This document shows, in pieces, positions 18,119 through 27,120 of a stretch of 64,000 nucleotides of DNA. Source of the DNA: Treponema sp. (lineage in GTDB: Bacteria > Spirochaetota > Spirochaetia > Treponematales > Treponemataceae); assembly GCA_016286535.1 (NCBI GenBank), contig JAEESZ010000004.1:1-64000 (forward strand). Direction: 5' to 3'. The notes beneath the pieces are model-generated. The model saw only the letters and a program-made list of their open reading frames with translations, searched no databases and was not told where the DNA came from. Position 1 is the stretch's first letter. Each line of letters starts with the position of its first letter. The position numbers and the translations under genes were made by a program.

Positions 18119-18646
18119 ATGAAAAAGAATTTTAAGATTTTTACACTTTTTTCTTTATTTGCTCTTTTTACAATGCTTCCTGCTTTTTCACAGCAGATTA
18201 CAAAATTCGGCGTTGTAGATACAGCAAAAGTTTATAATGCATATTTTCGTAACTCAACTCCAGTAAGAAATTACGAAAAAAAGAAGGCTGAGTTTCAGGA
18301 CGAAATCAATAAAAAGACTGATGAATTGAAACAGCTTCAGCAGAAAAAACTCGAAATGGAAAAAAACGGTAATGATGCCCAGGTTTTAAAAATCGAAGCA
18401 GAAATTACAAAAAAGAAGGATTACCTTACAGAATATGCCAATGCAAAAAATGTAGAGCTGGAAAGCCTTCAGAAAACCCTGCAGAATTCTGATGAATTCT
18501 ATAAAAAACTTTACAATACTCTTACAAAAATAGCAGAAAGCGGTGGTTATTCCATGATTTTGAGTTTACAGGAATCAAATTCTATTTTGTGGTACTCATC
18601 ATCTGTAGATATAACTAATCAGGTTATTGCTGAGCTTGGATTATAA
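18119..18646 (+). CDS. skp: periplasmic chaperone of the OmpH/Skp family
   Basis: 175 residues. A signal peptide ending near PAFSQQ precedes KFGVVDTAKVYNAYF, the usual start of mature Skp/OmpH, then a long charged coiled coil (about 55-130, YEKKKAEFQDEINKKTDELK) that forms the tentacles of the trimer, and a C-terminal strand. Skp holds unfolded outer-membrane proteins in the periplasm for delivery to BamA, which fits its place 15 bases after bamA. GAGG precedes the ATG. The stop overlaps the mutS start (TAATG), so mutS appears to be translationally coupled. Confidence 0.88.
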   Translation: MKKNFKIFTLFSLFALFTMLPAFSQQITKFGVVDTAKVYNAYFRNSTPVRNYEKKKAEFQDEINKKTDELKQLQQKKLEMEKNGNDAQVLKIEAEITKKKDYLTEYANAKNVELESLQKTLQNSDEFYKKLYNTLTKIAESGGYSMILSLQESNSILWYSSSVDITNQVIAELGL

Positions 18647-21255
18647 TGGCACAGGAAGAATTAACTCCAATGATGGTTCAATACCATTCGATTAAAGATA
18701 AATATAAATCGGAGGTATTGTTCTTTCGCCTTGGAGATTTTTATGAAATGTTTAACGAAGATGCGGTAGAAGTATCGCGTCTTTTGAATTTAACCCTCAC
18801 ACACAGAGCGAATCAGCCCATGTGTGGAATTCCCTATCATGCAGCAAAAGTTTATATTGCAAGACTGCTGCGCCTTGGAAAAAAAATCGTCATTTGTGAA
18901 CAGGTGGGCGAGATTCCCCGCGGTGGAAAGGGCATAACCGAGCGTAAAGTTGTAGAAATCATTACACCGGGAACTGCCGTTGAGTCAGAGTATCTTGACG
19001 GTTATAAGGCCAATTATCTTGCCGCCCTTTGTATTTATAAGGCAAGGGCAGCCTTTGCTTTTATAGATGTTACAACTTCCTCTTTTAAGGTAACTTCCTG
19101 GCCTGCTTCCTTAATGGCAGAAAACTTTGCAAAGGAATTAAACCGCTCTTCTCCAAGAGAAATTCTTCTTCCAAAATCGCTGCAGAATAATCAGACAGTT
19201 CAGGATGTATTATCCTCTTATACAAATATTTCTGTTTCATATTATCCTGACTGGGATTTTAATTATGATTATTCTTTTAAAAAGCTTACCGAACAATTTA
19301 AAACCGTAAACTTAAAGGCCTTTGGCCTTGAAGAAAATTCCTGCGAAGTTATCCCGGCAGGATTTTTACTTGATTATCTTGAAAAAACAACCAATACCTC
19401 TTTACTGCACATCAGGTCCATTCAAAATTATTTTGATGATGATTTTTTAATTATGGATGATTCTTCAAGAAGAAATCTTGAAATTACAGAAAATATGAGG
19501 GATGGTACTTCAGCATATTCTCTGCTTGAATGTGTAAATTATACAAAAACTTCAATGGGAAGCAGGCTTTTACGAAACTGGCTTTTGTTCCCATTAACAA
19601 ATTTACGTCAGATTGAAGACCGCCAGCAGAGAATTACAACTTTTTATGAAGATTCTGCCTTATTAAATAAAACCCAGGAGGACCTTGGAAAAATCCTTGA
19701 TGTTGAGCGTCTTAGCGGAAGAATTGCCATGGACAGGGCACATCCAAAAGATTTACAGGCCTTAAGGGTAAGTCTGGAAGCCTGGCAAAAGGTTAAAGAA
19801 TATCTTCATCCTTATGATTTTTCTTTTGTTGCTTCAGATTCTTCGGAAAAAATCTGTCAGTTAATTTTTAATTCCATTTTAGAAGATCCTTCAACCTCTC
19901 TTACCGACGGCGGAATTATTAAAAAGGGATGGTCTGAAGAACTGGATCACTGGCGTGAAATTCATGATAATTTTAATTCAGTCCTGCTTGAGTATGAGGC
20001 TTCAGAAAAAGAAAAGACCGGAATACCTACTTTAAGAATAAAATATAATAATGCTGCCGGATACTTTATTGAAGTCAGTAAGGGAAAACTTTCCTCGGTT
20101 CCACCTCATTTTATTATGAGAAGGGCCCTTGTAAACGGCGACCGCTATACTACTGAAAAATTACAGGAGCTTGAGCAAGAGCTTAATGAATCTTCAACAA
20201 AGATTCTTGAACTGGAAAGAGATTTATTCCTGGAAGTTAGAAATTCCCTTCATCAGTATATTCCTTATCTTATGCAGCTTGCTGCAGAAATTGCAAATAC
20301 CGATGTAAGTGCAGCTCTTGCCCAGGCTGCCAGTGTAAATAACTGGGTATGTCCTCAGGTTGATGAATCTTCTGTATTCGAAATTGTAGATGGAAGGCAT
20401 CCTGTTGTAGAAAAGCATATTCCAAGCGGAGAGTTTGTTCCAAATGATACTTTTATAAGTGCAGGGGAAGATCATCTCCCTTCGTTTAATCTGATTACCG
20501 GACCTAATATGGCAGGTAAGAGTACATACCTGAGACAGAATGCCTTAATTGCCCTGCTTGCTCAAACAGGTTCTTATGTTCCTGCTTCAAAAGCAAGAAT
20601 TGGAATTGTAGATAAAATCTTCTGCCGGGTTGGAGCTTCAGATAATCTTGCAAAAGGTGAATCTACTTTCCTTGTAGAAATGTCTGAAACTGCAAATATT
20701 CTTCATTCTGCAACAGAAAAATCTCTTGTAATTATGGATGAAGTAGGGCGGGGAACTTCAACAGAAGACGGTCTTGCTATTGCCCGTGCTGTAAGTGAAT
20801 ATCTTTTAAATACCGTTAAATGTAAAACTTTATTTGCAACTCATTATCATGAACTTTCCAGAATGGAACATCCAAAATTAAAGATGCTTTGTATGGCAGT
20901 AAATGAACAGAGTGGAAGTGTTGTCTTCTTGCGTAAGGTTATTGAAGGCGTAACACAGAATTCTTACGGAATTCATGTTGCGGCCTTAGCGGGTATTCCG
21001 GATTCTGTAATAGAAAGAGCTAAAGATATTCTTGCCTATATTCAGAATCAGGCGAACGAAAATCCTTTAATTTTTGAAGAAATCAAAACTCCTCAAAAAG
21101 AAGAAAAAAATCTTTCGCAGCCACAAACTCCAGGCCTCTTTAGTGATGAAGAAATTATAATATCAGAAATTCTTTCTGTTGATCTTGATAATATTACTCC
21201 TATGAATGCCCTGCAGACTATTGCAAGATGGAAAAAAAGTCTTTCCGGCCGCTAA
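18646..21255 (+). CDS. mutS: DNA mismatch repair protein MutS
   Basis: 869 residues, standard MutS1 length. It binds mismatched DNA as a dimer and hands over to MutL, which is also in this window at 55559-57484. Visible parts are the N-terminal mismatch-binding motif (FFRLGDFYEMF, with the Phe-x-Glu type pair), the lever and clamp regions, the Walker A GPNMAGKSTYLRQ (near 620), Walker B DEVGRGTSTEDG (near 695), and the helix-turn-helix end NSYGIHVAALAGIP. Catalytic residues look intact. The ATG overlaps the skp stop by one base. Linkage to envelope genes suggests co-transcription rather than shared function. No terminator is evident after the stop. Confidence 0.97.
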   Translation: MAQEELTPMMVQYHSIKDKYKSEVLFFRLGDFYEMFNEDAVEVSRLLNLTLTHRANQPMCGIPYHAAKVYIARLLRLGKKIVICEQVGEIPRGGKGITERKVVEIITPGTAVESEYLDGYKANYLAALCIYKARAAFAFIDVTTSSFKVTSWPASLMAENFAKELNRSSPREILLPKSLQNNQTVQDVLSSYTNISVSYYPDWDFNYDYSFKKLTEQFKTVNLKAFGLEENSCEVIPAGFLLDYLEKTTNTSLLHIRSIQNYFDDDFLIMDDSSRRNLEITENMRDGTSAYSLLECVNYTKTSMGSRLLRNWLLFPLTNLRQIEDRQQRITTFYEDSALLNKTQEDLGKILDVERLSGRIAMDRAHPKDLQALRVSLEAWQKVKEYLHPYDFSFVASDSSEKICQLIFNSILEDPSTSLTDGGIIKKGWSEELDHWREIHDNFNSVLLEYEASEKEKTGIPTLRIKYNNAAGYFIEVSKGKLSSVPPHFIMRRALVNGDRYTTEKLQELEQELNESSTKILELERDLFLEVRNSLHQYIPYLMQLAAEIANTDVSAALAQAASVNNWVCPQVDESSVFEIVDGRHPVVEKHIPSGEFVPNDTFISAGEDHLPSFNLITGPNMAGKSTYLRQNALIALLAQTGSYVPASKARIGIVDKIFCRVGASDNLAKGESTFLVEMSETANILHSATEKSLVIMDEVGRGTSTEDGLAIARAVSEYLLNTVKCKTLFATHYHELSRMEHPKLKMLCMAVNEQSGSVVFLRKVIEGVTQNSYGIHVAALAGIPDSVIERAKDILAYIQNQANENPLIFEEIKTPQKEEKNLSQPQTPGLFSDEEIIISEILSVDLDNITPMNALQTIARWKKSLSGR

Positions 21256-21280
21256 TTTTTTAATAAATTTCTTAGAATTT

Positions 21281-21310
21281 TTGTTAAAAGTGAATTTTTA
21301 AGTCAATAAT
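21281..21310 (+). promoter_or_regulatory. comF promoter, leaderless geometry
   Basis: TTGTTA (21281-21286), an 18-bp spacer and AATAAT (21305-21310) end 6 bases before the GTG start of comF, so the start codon would coincide with +1. No Shine-Dalgarno is present. Confidence 0.45.
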
Positions 21311-21316
21311 ATTGGT

Positions 21317-22078
21317 GTGGGATTTCTTTTTAAATTCAGATTCTTGCTGCTTACCTTATTGAGGCTGCTATTTTCTTTTTTAAATGGAAATAAGACTTGC
21401 GTAGTCTGTGGTAAAGACACCTTGCTTCTTCCTCTTTGCAGAAATTGTGCAAGAGAAACCTTTAAAATTGATTTTACCAGTTCAAGGTGTAGATTTTGTG
21501 GAAAAATTCTTATTTCTACGAAAGATACCTGTATGGAATGTAGAGAGAATTCTGTGCTTAAGCATCTGGATTTTATTTTTCCTATGTATTCCTATAGACT
21601 TTGGAATAAAGAATTATTGTTCTTGTGGAAAATTAACGGCCAGAGGTCTTTGTCGTATTTTTTTGCAGCGAAAGTAAGTCTTGCTTTGGAAAAGCTTGGA
21701 ATAAGTTTTATTGTTCCTGTGCCACCGCGAAAGGGAAAAATCGCTAAAAATGGATGGGATCAGATTGACGAATTGTGTACTTTGCTTAATGTTTTTTTTG
21801 GACATAAGATACTGCGGTTACTGGAAAGAACTACTAAGCTTCAGCAAAAAAAACTGGACAGAGAGAATAGACTTAACACTATTGAATCTGCCTACAGACT
21901 CTTACCGGAGAAAGTGCTTGAAAAGAATTTAAAGAGAATGAAAACCTGCCTGTCTGACAAAATCTGTATTATTGATGACGTTTGCACGACCGGTTCAACT
22001 TTAGAAGCATGTGCAAAACTACTCAAGGAATACGGATTTAGTCAGGTGGGTGCATTGACTATCTTTACGGTAGATTAA
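21317..22078 (+). CDS. comF: ComF-family phosphoribosyltransferase-like protein
   Basis: 253 residues. The N-terminus carries two zinc-ribbon cysteine pairs (CVVC, CRNC, then CRFC, CMEC, about residues 31-80), followed by a phosphoribosyltransferase fold with PVPPRKGKIAKNGWDQ and the PRPP-binding loop IIDDVCTTGSTL near residue 218. ComF proteins act in DNA uptake in competent bacteria, but many bacteria have them without competence, so the role here is open. The start GTG at 21317 has a -10-like box 6 bases upstream and no Shine-Dalgarno, so the message may be leaderless. It lies between mutS and cheW, with its own likely promoter. Confidence 0.88.
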   Translation: MGFLFKFRFLLLTLLRLLFSFLNGNKTCVVCGKDTLLLPLCRNCARETFKIDFTSSRCRFCGKILISTKDTCMECRENSVLKHLDFIFPMYSYRLWNKELLFLWKINGQRSLSYFFAAKVSLALEKLGISFIVPVPPRKGKIAKNGWDQIDELCTLLNVFFGHKILRLLERTTKLQQKKLDRENRLNTIESAYRLLPEKVLEKNLKRMKTCLSDKICIIDDVCTTGSTLEACAKLLKEYGFSQVGALTIFTVD

Positions 22079-22107
22079 GGAGGTTTCAGGTAATTTGAAT
22101 CTTCAGA

Positions 22108-22136
22108 TTGCAAAAGTGTAGAATTCAAGGTATTAT
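22108..22136 (+). promoter_or_regulatory. cheW operon promoter
   Basis: TTGCAA (22108-22113), a 17-bp spacer and TATTAT (22131-22136) lie about 45 bases upstream of the cheW ATG. TATAAT at 22136-22141 overlaps it but lacks a spaced -35. A strong GGAGGAG precedes the ATG. Confidence 0.5.
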
Positions 22137-22179
22137 ATAATGGTAAGTATTTTATATTTGCAATGGAGGAGTCTTATAT

Positions 22180-22659
22180 ATGGTTGATACTGATTCACAA
22201 TTACAGTTAGTAACGTTTCATCTTGGAGAAGAATTATACGGGGTAAATATTATGGATGTAAAAGAAATCGTTCGTATTTCTAATGTCCGTGCCATTCCAA
22301 ATGCTCCTTATTATGTTGAAGGATTTATTAATTTGCGTGGAGAAATTATACCTATCATAGATTTACATAAACGCTTTAGAATTAAGGCATCTTATAGACC
22401 TGAAGATATTGAAATGGATGGTGGTTTTATTATCCTTAATATCGATGGAACCCGTATTGGAATTATTATTGATAAGGTAGAACGTGTAATACCTGTAAAT
22501 GGGGCAGAAATAAAAGAGCCTCCACAGATGATTTCAGGAATTGGAAACGAATATATTGAGGGAGTTGTAAAATCTGATGCAGGCGGTTATTTAATTATGT
22601 TAAACACCCGCAAGCTCTTTAACGCAAAAGAATTACAGAAAATTTCAGACATAAAATAA
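22180..22659 (+). CDS. cheW: CheW chemotaxis coupling protein
   Basis: 159 residues, a single CheW/SH3-like domain linking chemoreceptors to the CheA kinase. Visible features are QLVTFHLGEELYGVNIMDVKEI (strand 1), RAIPNAPYYVEGFINLRGEIIPIIDL (the most conserved CheW block, with NLRG) and ERVIPVNGAEIKEPP. GGAGGAG lies 9 bases before the ATG. It overlaps the next gene by one base (TAATG) and heads a six-gene run (22180-28338) in which nothing else is chemotaxis-specific. I recall a similar order in T. pallidum. Confidence 0.93.
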   Translation: MVDTDSQLQLVTFHLGEELYGVNIMDVKEIVRISNVRAIPNAPYYVEGFINLRGEIIPIIDLHKRFRIKASYRPEDIEMDGGFIILNIDGTRIGIIIDKVERVIPVNGAEIKEPPQMISGIGNEYIEGVVKSDAGGYLIMLNTRKLFNAKELQKISDIK

Positions 22660-23717
22660 TGATACAGACATATAGTACTACAATTAGAAGAAAAGAAATG
22701 GATGCAGTTCTAACCTGCATGGTTGATGAAAAAATTGGACCTGGTGAATTAAATTCAAGATTAATCAGTCAGGTTAAGGAATTTTTAAAATGTGATGGTT
22801 CGGTTGCTTTAAGAAGTCCTGCCATTGCCTTAAAATATGCCCTGCTTGCCCTGGATTTAGAAAAGGGCAGTAAAATAATGATTTCTGCTCTGGCCCCAGC
22901 CTGGCAGTATCAGGCAGTTACAGATTTAGGTTATGAGCCTTTAGTTCTTGATGTTGAAGAAAGTACAGGCCTTGTAAATCCTGAAATTGTTAAGGAAGGA
23001 ATTCAAAAGGGAGGAAAACTTTTACTCCTGCATGAAACAGAAGGAATCCTTCCTGACCTTACTGCTATTTCACAAATTGGAATTCCTTTAATTGAAGATA
23101 TTTCTTCTAGTGCTGGTGCTGTAGTTCCAGAAAAAGACGAAAACGGTGTTAATACTGACAAGGTAAAAATGGCCGGCTCCTTTGGTTTATTTACCATTAT
23201 GGGACTTGAAGAGCGCGATGTAATTACTGCAGGGGGCGGAGCAATTTTAATGGCACCTGGCCGCCGCGAATGGATAGTCCTTAAAAAATTTGTTGACGCA
23301 GCGCCTTTAACAGATTTACTTCCAGATATCAATAGTGCACTGGCCTGGGTTCAGGTAAAAGAATACAACCGTAATGAAGCTTCAAGAAAAGAATTGTTTA
23401 ATTTGTTTCAGCGGGCCTGTATGATTGGCAAGCATAAAATGTATACAAGAGAAATGGACAACGGCAGTACAATGAGTTCATTCCCTCTGGTTTTATCAAG
23501 TCCATACAAAGATGTAAAACAGTATGCTGCAAAGAAAGACATTGAAATCTCCCTTGCATACGAAAACTCTGTTATAGCATTAAAAGAGGAAGAGTTATCA
23601 GAAACTTGTATTCATGCAAAATCACTTTACTTACGTTGTGTACATGTTCCTTTATACCCAAGATTAACACACGCAGAAGCTGCAAAAATTGTAAAAGTAT
23701 TAGGTTCATTACCTTAA
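22659..23717 (+). CDS. DegT/DnrJ/EryC1-family protein without the PLP lysine
   Basis: 352 residues of the fold-type-I sugar aminotransferase family (once labelled SpsC). Recognisable parts are ALRSPAIALKYALLALDL (PLP phosphate region, about 50-68), IEDISSSAG (Asp147, which normally contacts the pyridine nitrogen), GSFGLF (about 173-178) and ITAGGGAILMAP (189-200). In active members a lysine precedes the GEGG-type loop. Here that position is Asp187 (LEERDVITAGGG), and no lysine lies between residues 170 and 207. The protein is therefore unlikely to form the internal aldimine. It may be a structural or regulatory relative. It sits between cheW and nadK by overlap and a 6-base gap. Confidence 0.75.
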   Translation: MIQTYSTTIRRKEMDAVLTCMVDEKIGPGELNSRLISQVKEFLKCDGSVALRSPAIALKYALLALDLEKGSKIMISALAPAWQYQAVTDLGYEPLVLDVEESTGLVNPEIVKEGIQKGGKLLLLHETEGILPDLTAISQIGIPLIEDISSSAGAVVPEKDENGVNTDKVKMAGSFGLFTIMGLEERDVITAGGGAILMAPGRREWIVLKKFVDAAPLTDLLPDINSALAWVQVKEYNRNEASRKELFNLFQRACMIGKHKMYTREMDNGSTMSSFPLVLSSPYKDVKQYAAKKDIEISLAYENSVIALKEEELSETCIHAKSLYLRCVHVPLYPRLTHAEAAKIVKVLGSLP

Positions 23718-23723
23718 TTACAT

Positions 23724-24569
23724 ATGGTAAAAAAAGTATTAATTGTTATTAACATAAGCAAAGATGACTCAATGAATCTGGCTAAGGAAATTTCTACCTG
23801 GCTTAAAGAGAAAAATATTGAGTCAGATTTTATAAGTTTTGATGGTTTTTGCAATAACAGTCCGATTACAGGTTATGATTTAACAATCACCCTGGGAGGT
23901 GACGGAACCGTTTTATGGGCCGCAAGAAACTGTCTTGATTCTCAGATTCCAATTTTTCCTATAAATCTGGGGCAGTTTGGTTTTATAGCCACTGTTGAAC
24001 CTGGAAACTGGAAAAATGCCCTGCTTACAGTGCTTGAAAATAAAGCTGTTTTTTCTTACCGTGGAATGACTTATACAACAGTAATCAGAGAAGGAAAAGA
24101 AGTGTATTCTACCTATGCTCTTAATGATTCTGTAATTTGTGCAGAGCAGACAGCAACAACAATATGCCTTAAAGTTAAATATAATAATCTTGATTTGTGT
24201 GATTTAAAGGCGGATGGATTAATAGTAAGTACTTCTACAGGTTCTACGGCTTATTCTGCCGCTGCGGGAGGACCGATTGTAGGACCTGAATTGAATGCCC
24301 TTATTGTAACTCCTGTAAATTCCTTTTCCCTTTCTTCAAGGCCAATTGTTTTGAATCCGGAAGGAGAATTGTCTGTTTTTATAGATAAAAGCCGTACAAA
24401 AAAAATCTGCCTTACAGTAGATGGTCAGGAACCTTTTTCTATTGTTCAGGGAGATACGATTATTATAAAAAAAGCAGAAAAAATGGCAAAACTGCTTTTC
24501 TGTACCCACGAAAGCTTTTATAATGCTCTTCGATCTAAATTAAACTGGACAGGAGGACCACATGCTTGA
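23724..24569 (+). CDS. nadK: NAD kinase
   Basis: 281 residues. It makes NADP+ from NAD+ with ATP or polyphosphate in the cytoplasm. Signatures are the GGDG motif (residues 58-61, LGGDGTVLWAARN), QFGFIA, NDSVI, and the conserved DGLIVSTSTGSTAYSAAAGGP block (about 168-188). All are intact. The ATG comes 6 bases after the DegT-like stop without a clear Shine-Dalgarno, so translation probably depends on coupling. Its end overlaps the recN start by 8 bases, with GGAGGACC inside the nadK tail serving recN. Confidence 0.94.
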   Translation: MVKKVLIVINISKDDSMNLAKEISTWLKEKNIESDFISFDGFCNNSPITGYDLTITLGGDGTVLWAARNCLDSQIPIFPINLGQFGFIATVEPGNWKNALLTVLENKAVFSYRGMTYTTVIREGKEVYSTYALNDSVICAEQTATTICLKVKYNNLDLCDLKADGLIVSTSTGSTAYSAAAGGPIVGPELNALIVTPVNSFSLSSRPIVLNPEGELSVFIDKSRTKKICLTVDGQEPFSIVQGDTIIIKKAEKMAKLLFCTHESFYNALRSKLNWTGGPHA

Positions 24570-26298
24570 GGATCTTACAATAAAAGATTTTGCTTTAATT
24601 GACTCAGACTATCTTGAATTTGAAAATGGTTTTACTGTACTTTCGGGAGAAACCGGTGCCGGAAAATCTATTTTAATTGGTGCCCTTTCTTTTTTGCTGG
24701 GTGGAAAAGCTGAAGTTTCTCAGATAAGGGCTGGAAAAACCGAAGCCTCTGTAAGCGGAACTTTTTATATAAAAGACTGTCAGTGCAGACAAAATCTGCA
24801 GGAAGAGGACGAAGCTTTAAATGCCCTTGAATGGCTTTCTTTACATGGAATAGAAATTGAAAATAATAGAGTTTTATTAAGACGCTTTATAAGGGAAAAC
24901 GGAAAATCTGGTGCCTGGATTAATAATACCCCTGTAACCAGAAGCGATTTAGCTCAGTTTTCTGCTTTTCTTGTGGATATTCACGGCCAGCATGAACATC
25001 AGTCTTTGATGAAGGTTAGTGAACATAGAAAATTTCTTGATGAAAGAGCCGGCATTACCGAAGAAGTAAAGGAATTTACAAATCTTTATGCCTTACTTGT
25101 AAGTAAAAGAAAACTTTATGATTCGCTTTCTATGAACGAAGGCGAAAGAGTCCATAAACTTGAAATGCTTTCTTTTGCGGTAAAAGAAATAGAAGAAGCA
25201 AAACTTAAAAAAGATGAAGATACTCAGCTGGAAGAGGAAGAAGCAAGACTTTCTTCTTACGAAAAACTTTTTTCAGATATTGATGAAATCACAGGGATTT
25301 TAAGCGACGGAGAAAATAATCTTGTAAGTCAGTTAAAAAATGCAAGAAGAACAGCTTCTCATGCCAGCGCAATGGATAAATCCTTAGAAAAAATTGAAGA
25401 AAGACTTGAATCATCTTTTTATGAACTTTCGGATATTGCAGACGAATTTTCAAATTATAAAAATAATCTGGTTTTTGATCCTTCCCGTCTGCAGGAAGTT
25501 GAAGACAGACTCTCTTTAATCTACAACCTTAAAAAGAAATATTGTGCTTCTGTAAATGTTCCTCTTTCTGATTTATTTTCTTTCTATGAAGAATCAAAAA
25601 AGTTTATAGAGGAAAATTCAGATGGAAATAATCAGAGAGATTTACTTGCTGCAGAAGTTAAAAAAATTGAAAAAGAAGTTTTACTCAAGGCTCAGAATAT
25701 TTCAAATAAAAGGAAAAGTACTGCCGGTCAGTTAAGCGAAGAAGTAGATCAGATTCTTGCAAAACTTGGAATGAGCGGAACTCACTTTGGAATACAGATA
25801 ACAGAAAAGGATGAAAGCGAAGTTGAACAGAAATGTGGTCCTTACGGAAAAGATAACGTTGAATTCCTTATAAGTGCAAATCCTGGAAATCCCCTGCAAC
25901 CTCTTGCAAAAATTGCCTCAGGCGGTGAACTTTCCCGGGTAATGCTTGCCTTAAAAACCATTTTTGCCCAGGCCGACAAGGTGGATACTTTAATTTTTGA
26001 TGAAATTGATACGGGAATTGGTGGTGAAGTTGCCGTTGCAGTAGGCGCACATTTAAAAAAATTAGCTAAAAACAGACAAATTTTTTGCATTACACATCTA
26101 GCGAGTATCGCAGTTTATGCCGATAATCAGATAAAGATAGAGAAGAGTGTGTCTAATCAAATAACATCATCAAATGTTTATACTGTAAAAGGGGAGCAGA
26201 GGGTAATGGAAATCGCCCGTATGCTTTCTGGTGATTCATCAACGGAACAATCTCTTGAACACGCTCGTGCTATGCTAAGTAAATATAGCGAGGTTTAA
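24562..26298 (+). CDS. recN: DNA repair protein RecN
   Basis: 578 residues, full-length SMC-like RecN, which acts in double-strand-break repair. Parts visible are the N-terminal KDFALIDSDYLEFENGF, Walker A SGETGAGKSILIGAL (about 28-42), two coiled-coil arms flanking the middle, and the C-terminal ABC signature ASGGELSRVMLALK with Walker B LIFDEIDTGIGGEVA. The ATG overlaps nadK by 8 bases, as is common for this pair in bacteria. The stop lies one base before the next gene. Confidence 0.95.
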   Translation: MLEDLTIKDFALIDSDYLEFENGFTVLSGETGAGKSILIGALSFLLGGKAEVSQIRAGKTEASVSGTFYIKDCQCRQNLQEEDEALNALEWLSLHGIEIENNRVLLRRFIRENGKSGAWINNTPVTRSDLAQFSAFLVDIHGQHEHQSLMKVSEHRKFLDERAGITEEVKEFTNLYALLVSKRKLYDSLSMNEGERVHKLEMLSFAVKEIEEAKLKKDEDTQLEEEEARLSSYEKLFSDIDEITGILSDGENNLVSQLKNARRTASHASAMDKSLEKIEERLESSFYELSDIADEFSNYKNNLVFDPSRLQEVEDRLSLIYNLKKKYCASVNVPLSDLFSFYEESKKFIEENSDGNNQRDLLAAEVKKIEKEVLLKAQNISNKRKSTAGQLSEEVDQILAKLGMSGTHFGIQITEKDESEVEQKCGPYGKDNVEFLISANPGNPLQPLAKIASGGELSRVMLALKTIFAQADKVDTLIFDEIDTGIGGEVAVAVGAHLKKLAKNRQIFCITHLASIAVYADNQIKIEKSVSNQITSSNVYTVKGEQRVMEIARMLSGDSSTEQSLEHARAMLSKYSEV

Positions 26299-26299
26299 G

Positions 26300-27103
26300 A
26301 TGGCAAAAATTTCGGAAGAAACAAGACTTCATTTTAGTGAGGCAATACAGCCTTACAAAGATAAAATTACCAAAACCTTAGAAAAAGAAAAAACAATGCT
26401 CAACGGTATGCATAAGGGAGATATTGATTTTGAAAATAAAAAGATTCTCCTTTGTGAAGATATGATTTATGTCGCTTCCTTATACATGGCCCAGAACAGT
26501 CTTTCTCTAAAAGTTATGGACGTTAAAAATAATGATGCCCTCAACGAAGCCAGAAAAGTTTTATATAAAGCCATTATTTATCTTGAAGAAGTTGTTTCTA
26601 ATGTAATTGACTGTCCTTTTACAGATTTATCAGATTTTCATGAGGCAATTAAGAACGTTGCAATTTCAAGACGCTATATGATAATTCGTAAACTTGGACT
26701 TGCCATAAATATGCTCAAAGATTCTTTCGGAGATAATTCTAAATGGAAATGGTCTTTTGTTGAGCTGGAAGGAAGATTTGCTACAGTTGCAAAAAACTTC
26801 ATTAATATGAAGGAAGCCTTAAAAGATTATTTTGATCCTCGTTCCCAGGATTACGAAACAACCGTTTTGTATATAAGACTGATTCAAAAACTTCTCAATG
26901 ATTCGGCTACTGCCTACCGCGATAAATATGAACTTTCAACACGTCGTATAGATGATATGCGAAACGGTATTAAATATCTGCTTGCCTTAAGAAAACTTTA
27001 TGTTGCCTTAGGAAATTCTCAGCAGGCAGAAGAAATAAAGAAAAAGGCTGTTGTTTGGAAAGACAAAATGGATGCTGATGCCAAGGCCGGAACAAACAAC
27101 TAA
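26300..27103 (+). CDS. conserved-looking hypothetical, all-helical
   Basis: 267 residues that I do not recognise. It has no signal peptide or transmembrane segment, so it is likely cytoplasmic. The sequence is almost wholly alpha-helical with charged and hydrophobic alternation (e.g. YIRLIQKLLNDSATAYRDKY) and no cysteine cluster or nucleotide-binding motif. It starts one base after the recN stop and precedes an HD-domain gene by 17 bases, so it is almost certainly co-transcribed with both. Tight coupling to recN suggests shared regulation but does not show a repair role. Confidence 0.65.
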   Translation: MAKISEETRLHFSEAIQPYKDKITKTLEKEKTMLNGMHKGDIDFENKKILLCEDMIYVASLYMAQNSLSLKVMDVKNNDALNEARKVLYKAIIYLEEVVSNVIDCPFTDLSDFHEAIKNVAISRRYMIIRKLGLAINMLKDSFGDNSKWKWSFVELEGRFATVAKNFINMKEALKDYFDPRSQDYETTVLYIRLIQKLLNDSATAYRDKYELSTRRIDDMRNGIKYLLALRKLYVALGNSQQAEEIKKKAVVWKDKMDADAKAGTNN

Positions 27104-27120
27104 GAGACAATCAATACATT

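Noticed and set aside
22079..22121. AGGAGG after the comF stop followed by a TTG-started 8-codon frame (MNLQIAKV)
   Set aside because: Spacing of about 11 bases and a TTG start make a leader peptide unlikely. The cheW promoter lies inside this stretch.
26119..26126. Exact GCCGATAA on the plus strand in recN
   Set aside because: It is inside the recN coding sequence (codons for Ala-Asp-Asn), no TAAA-like box lies 15 bases upstream, and no start codon follows.
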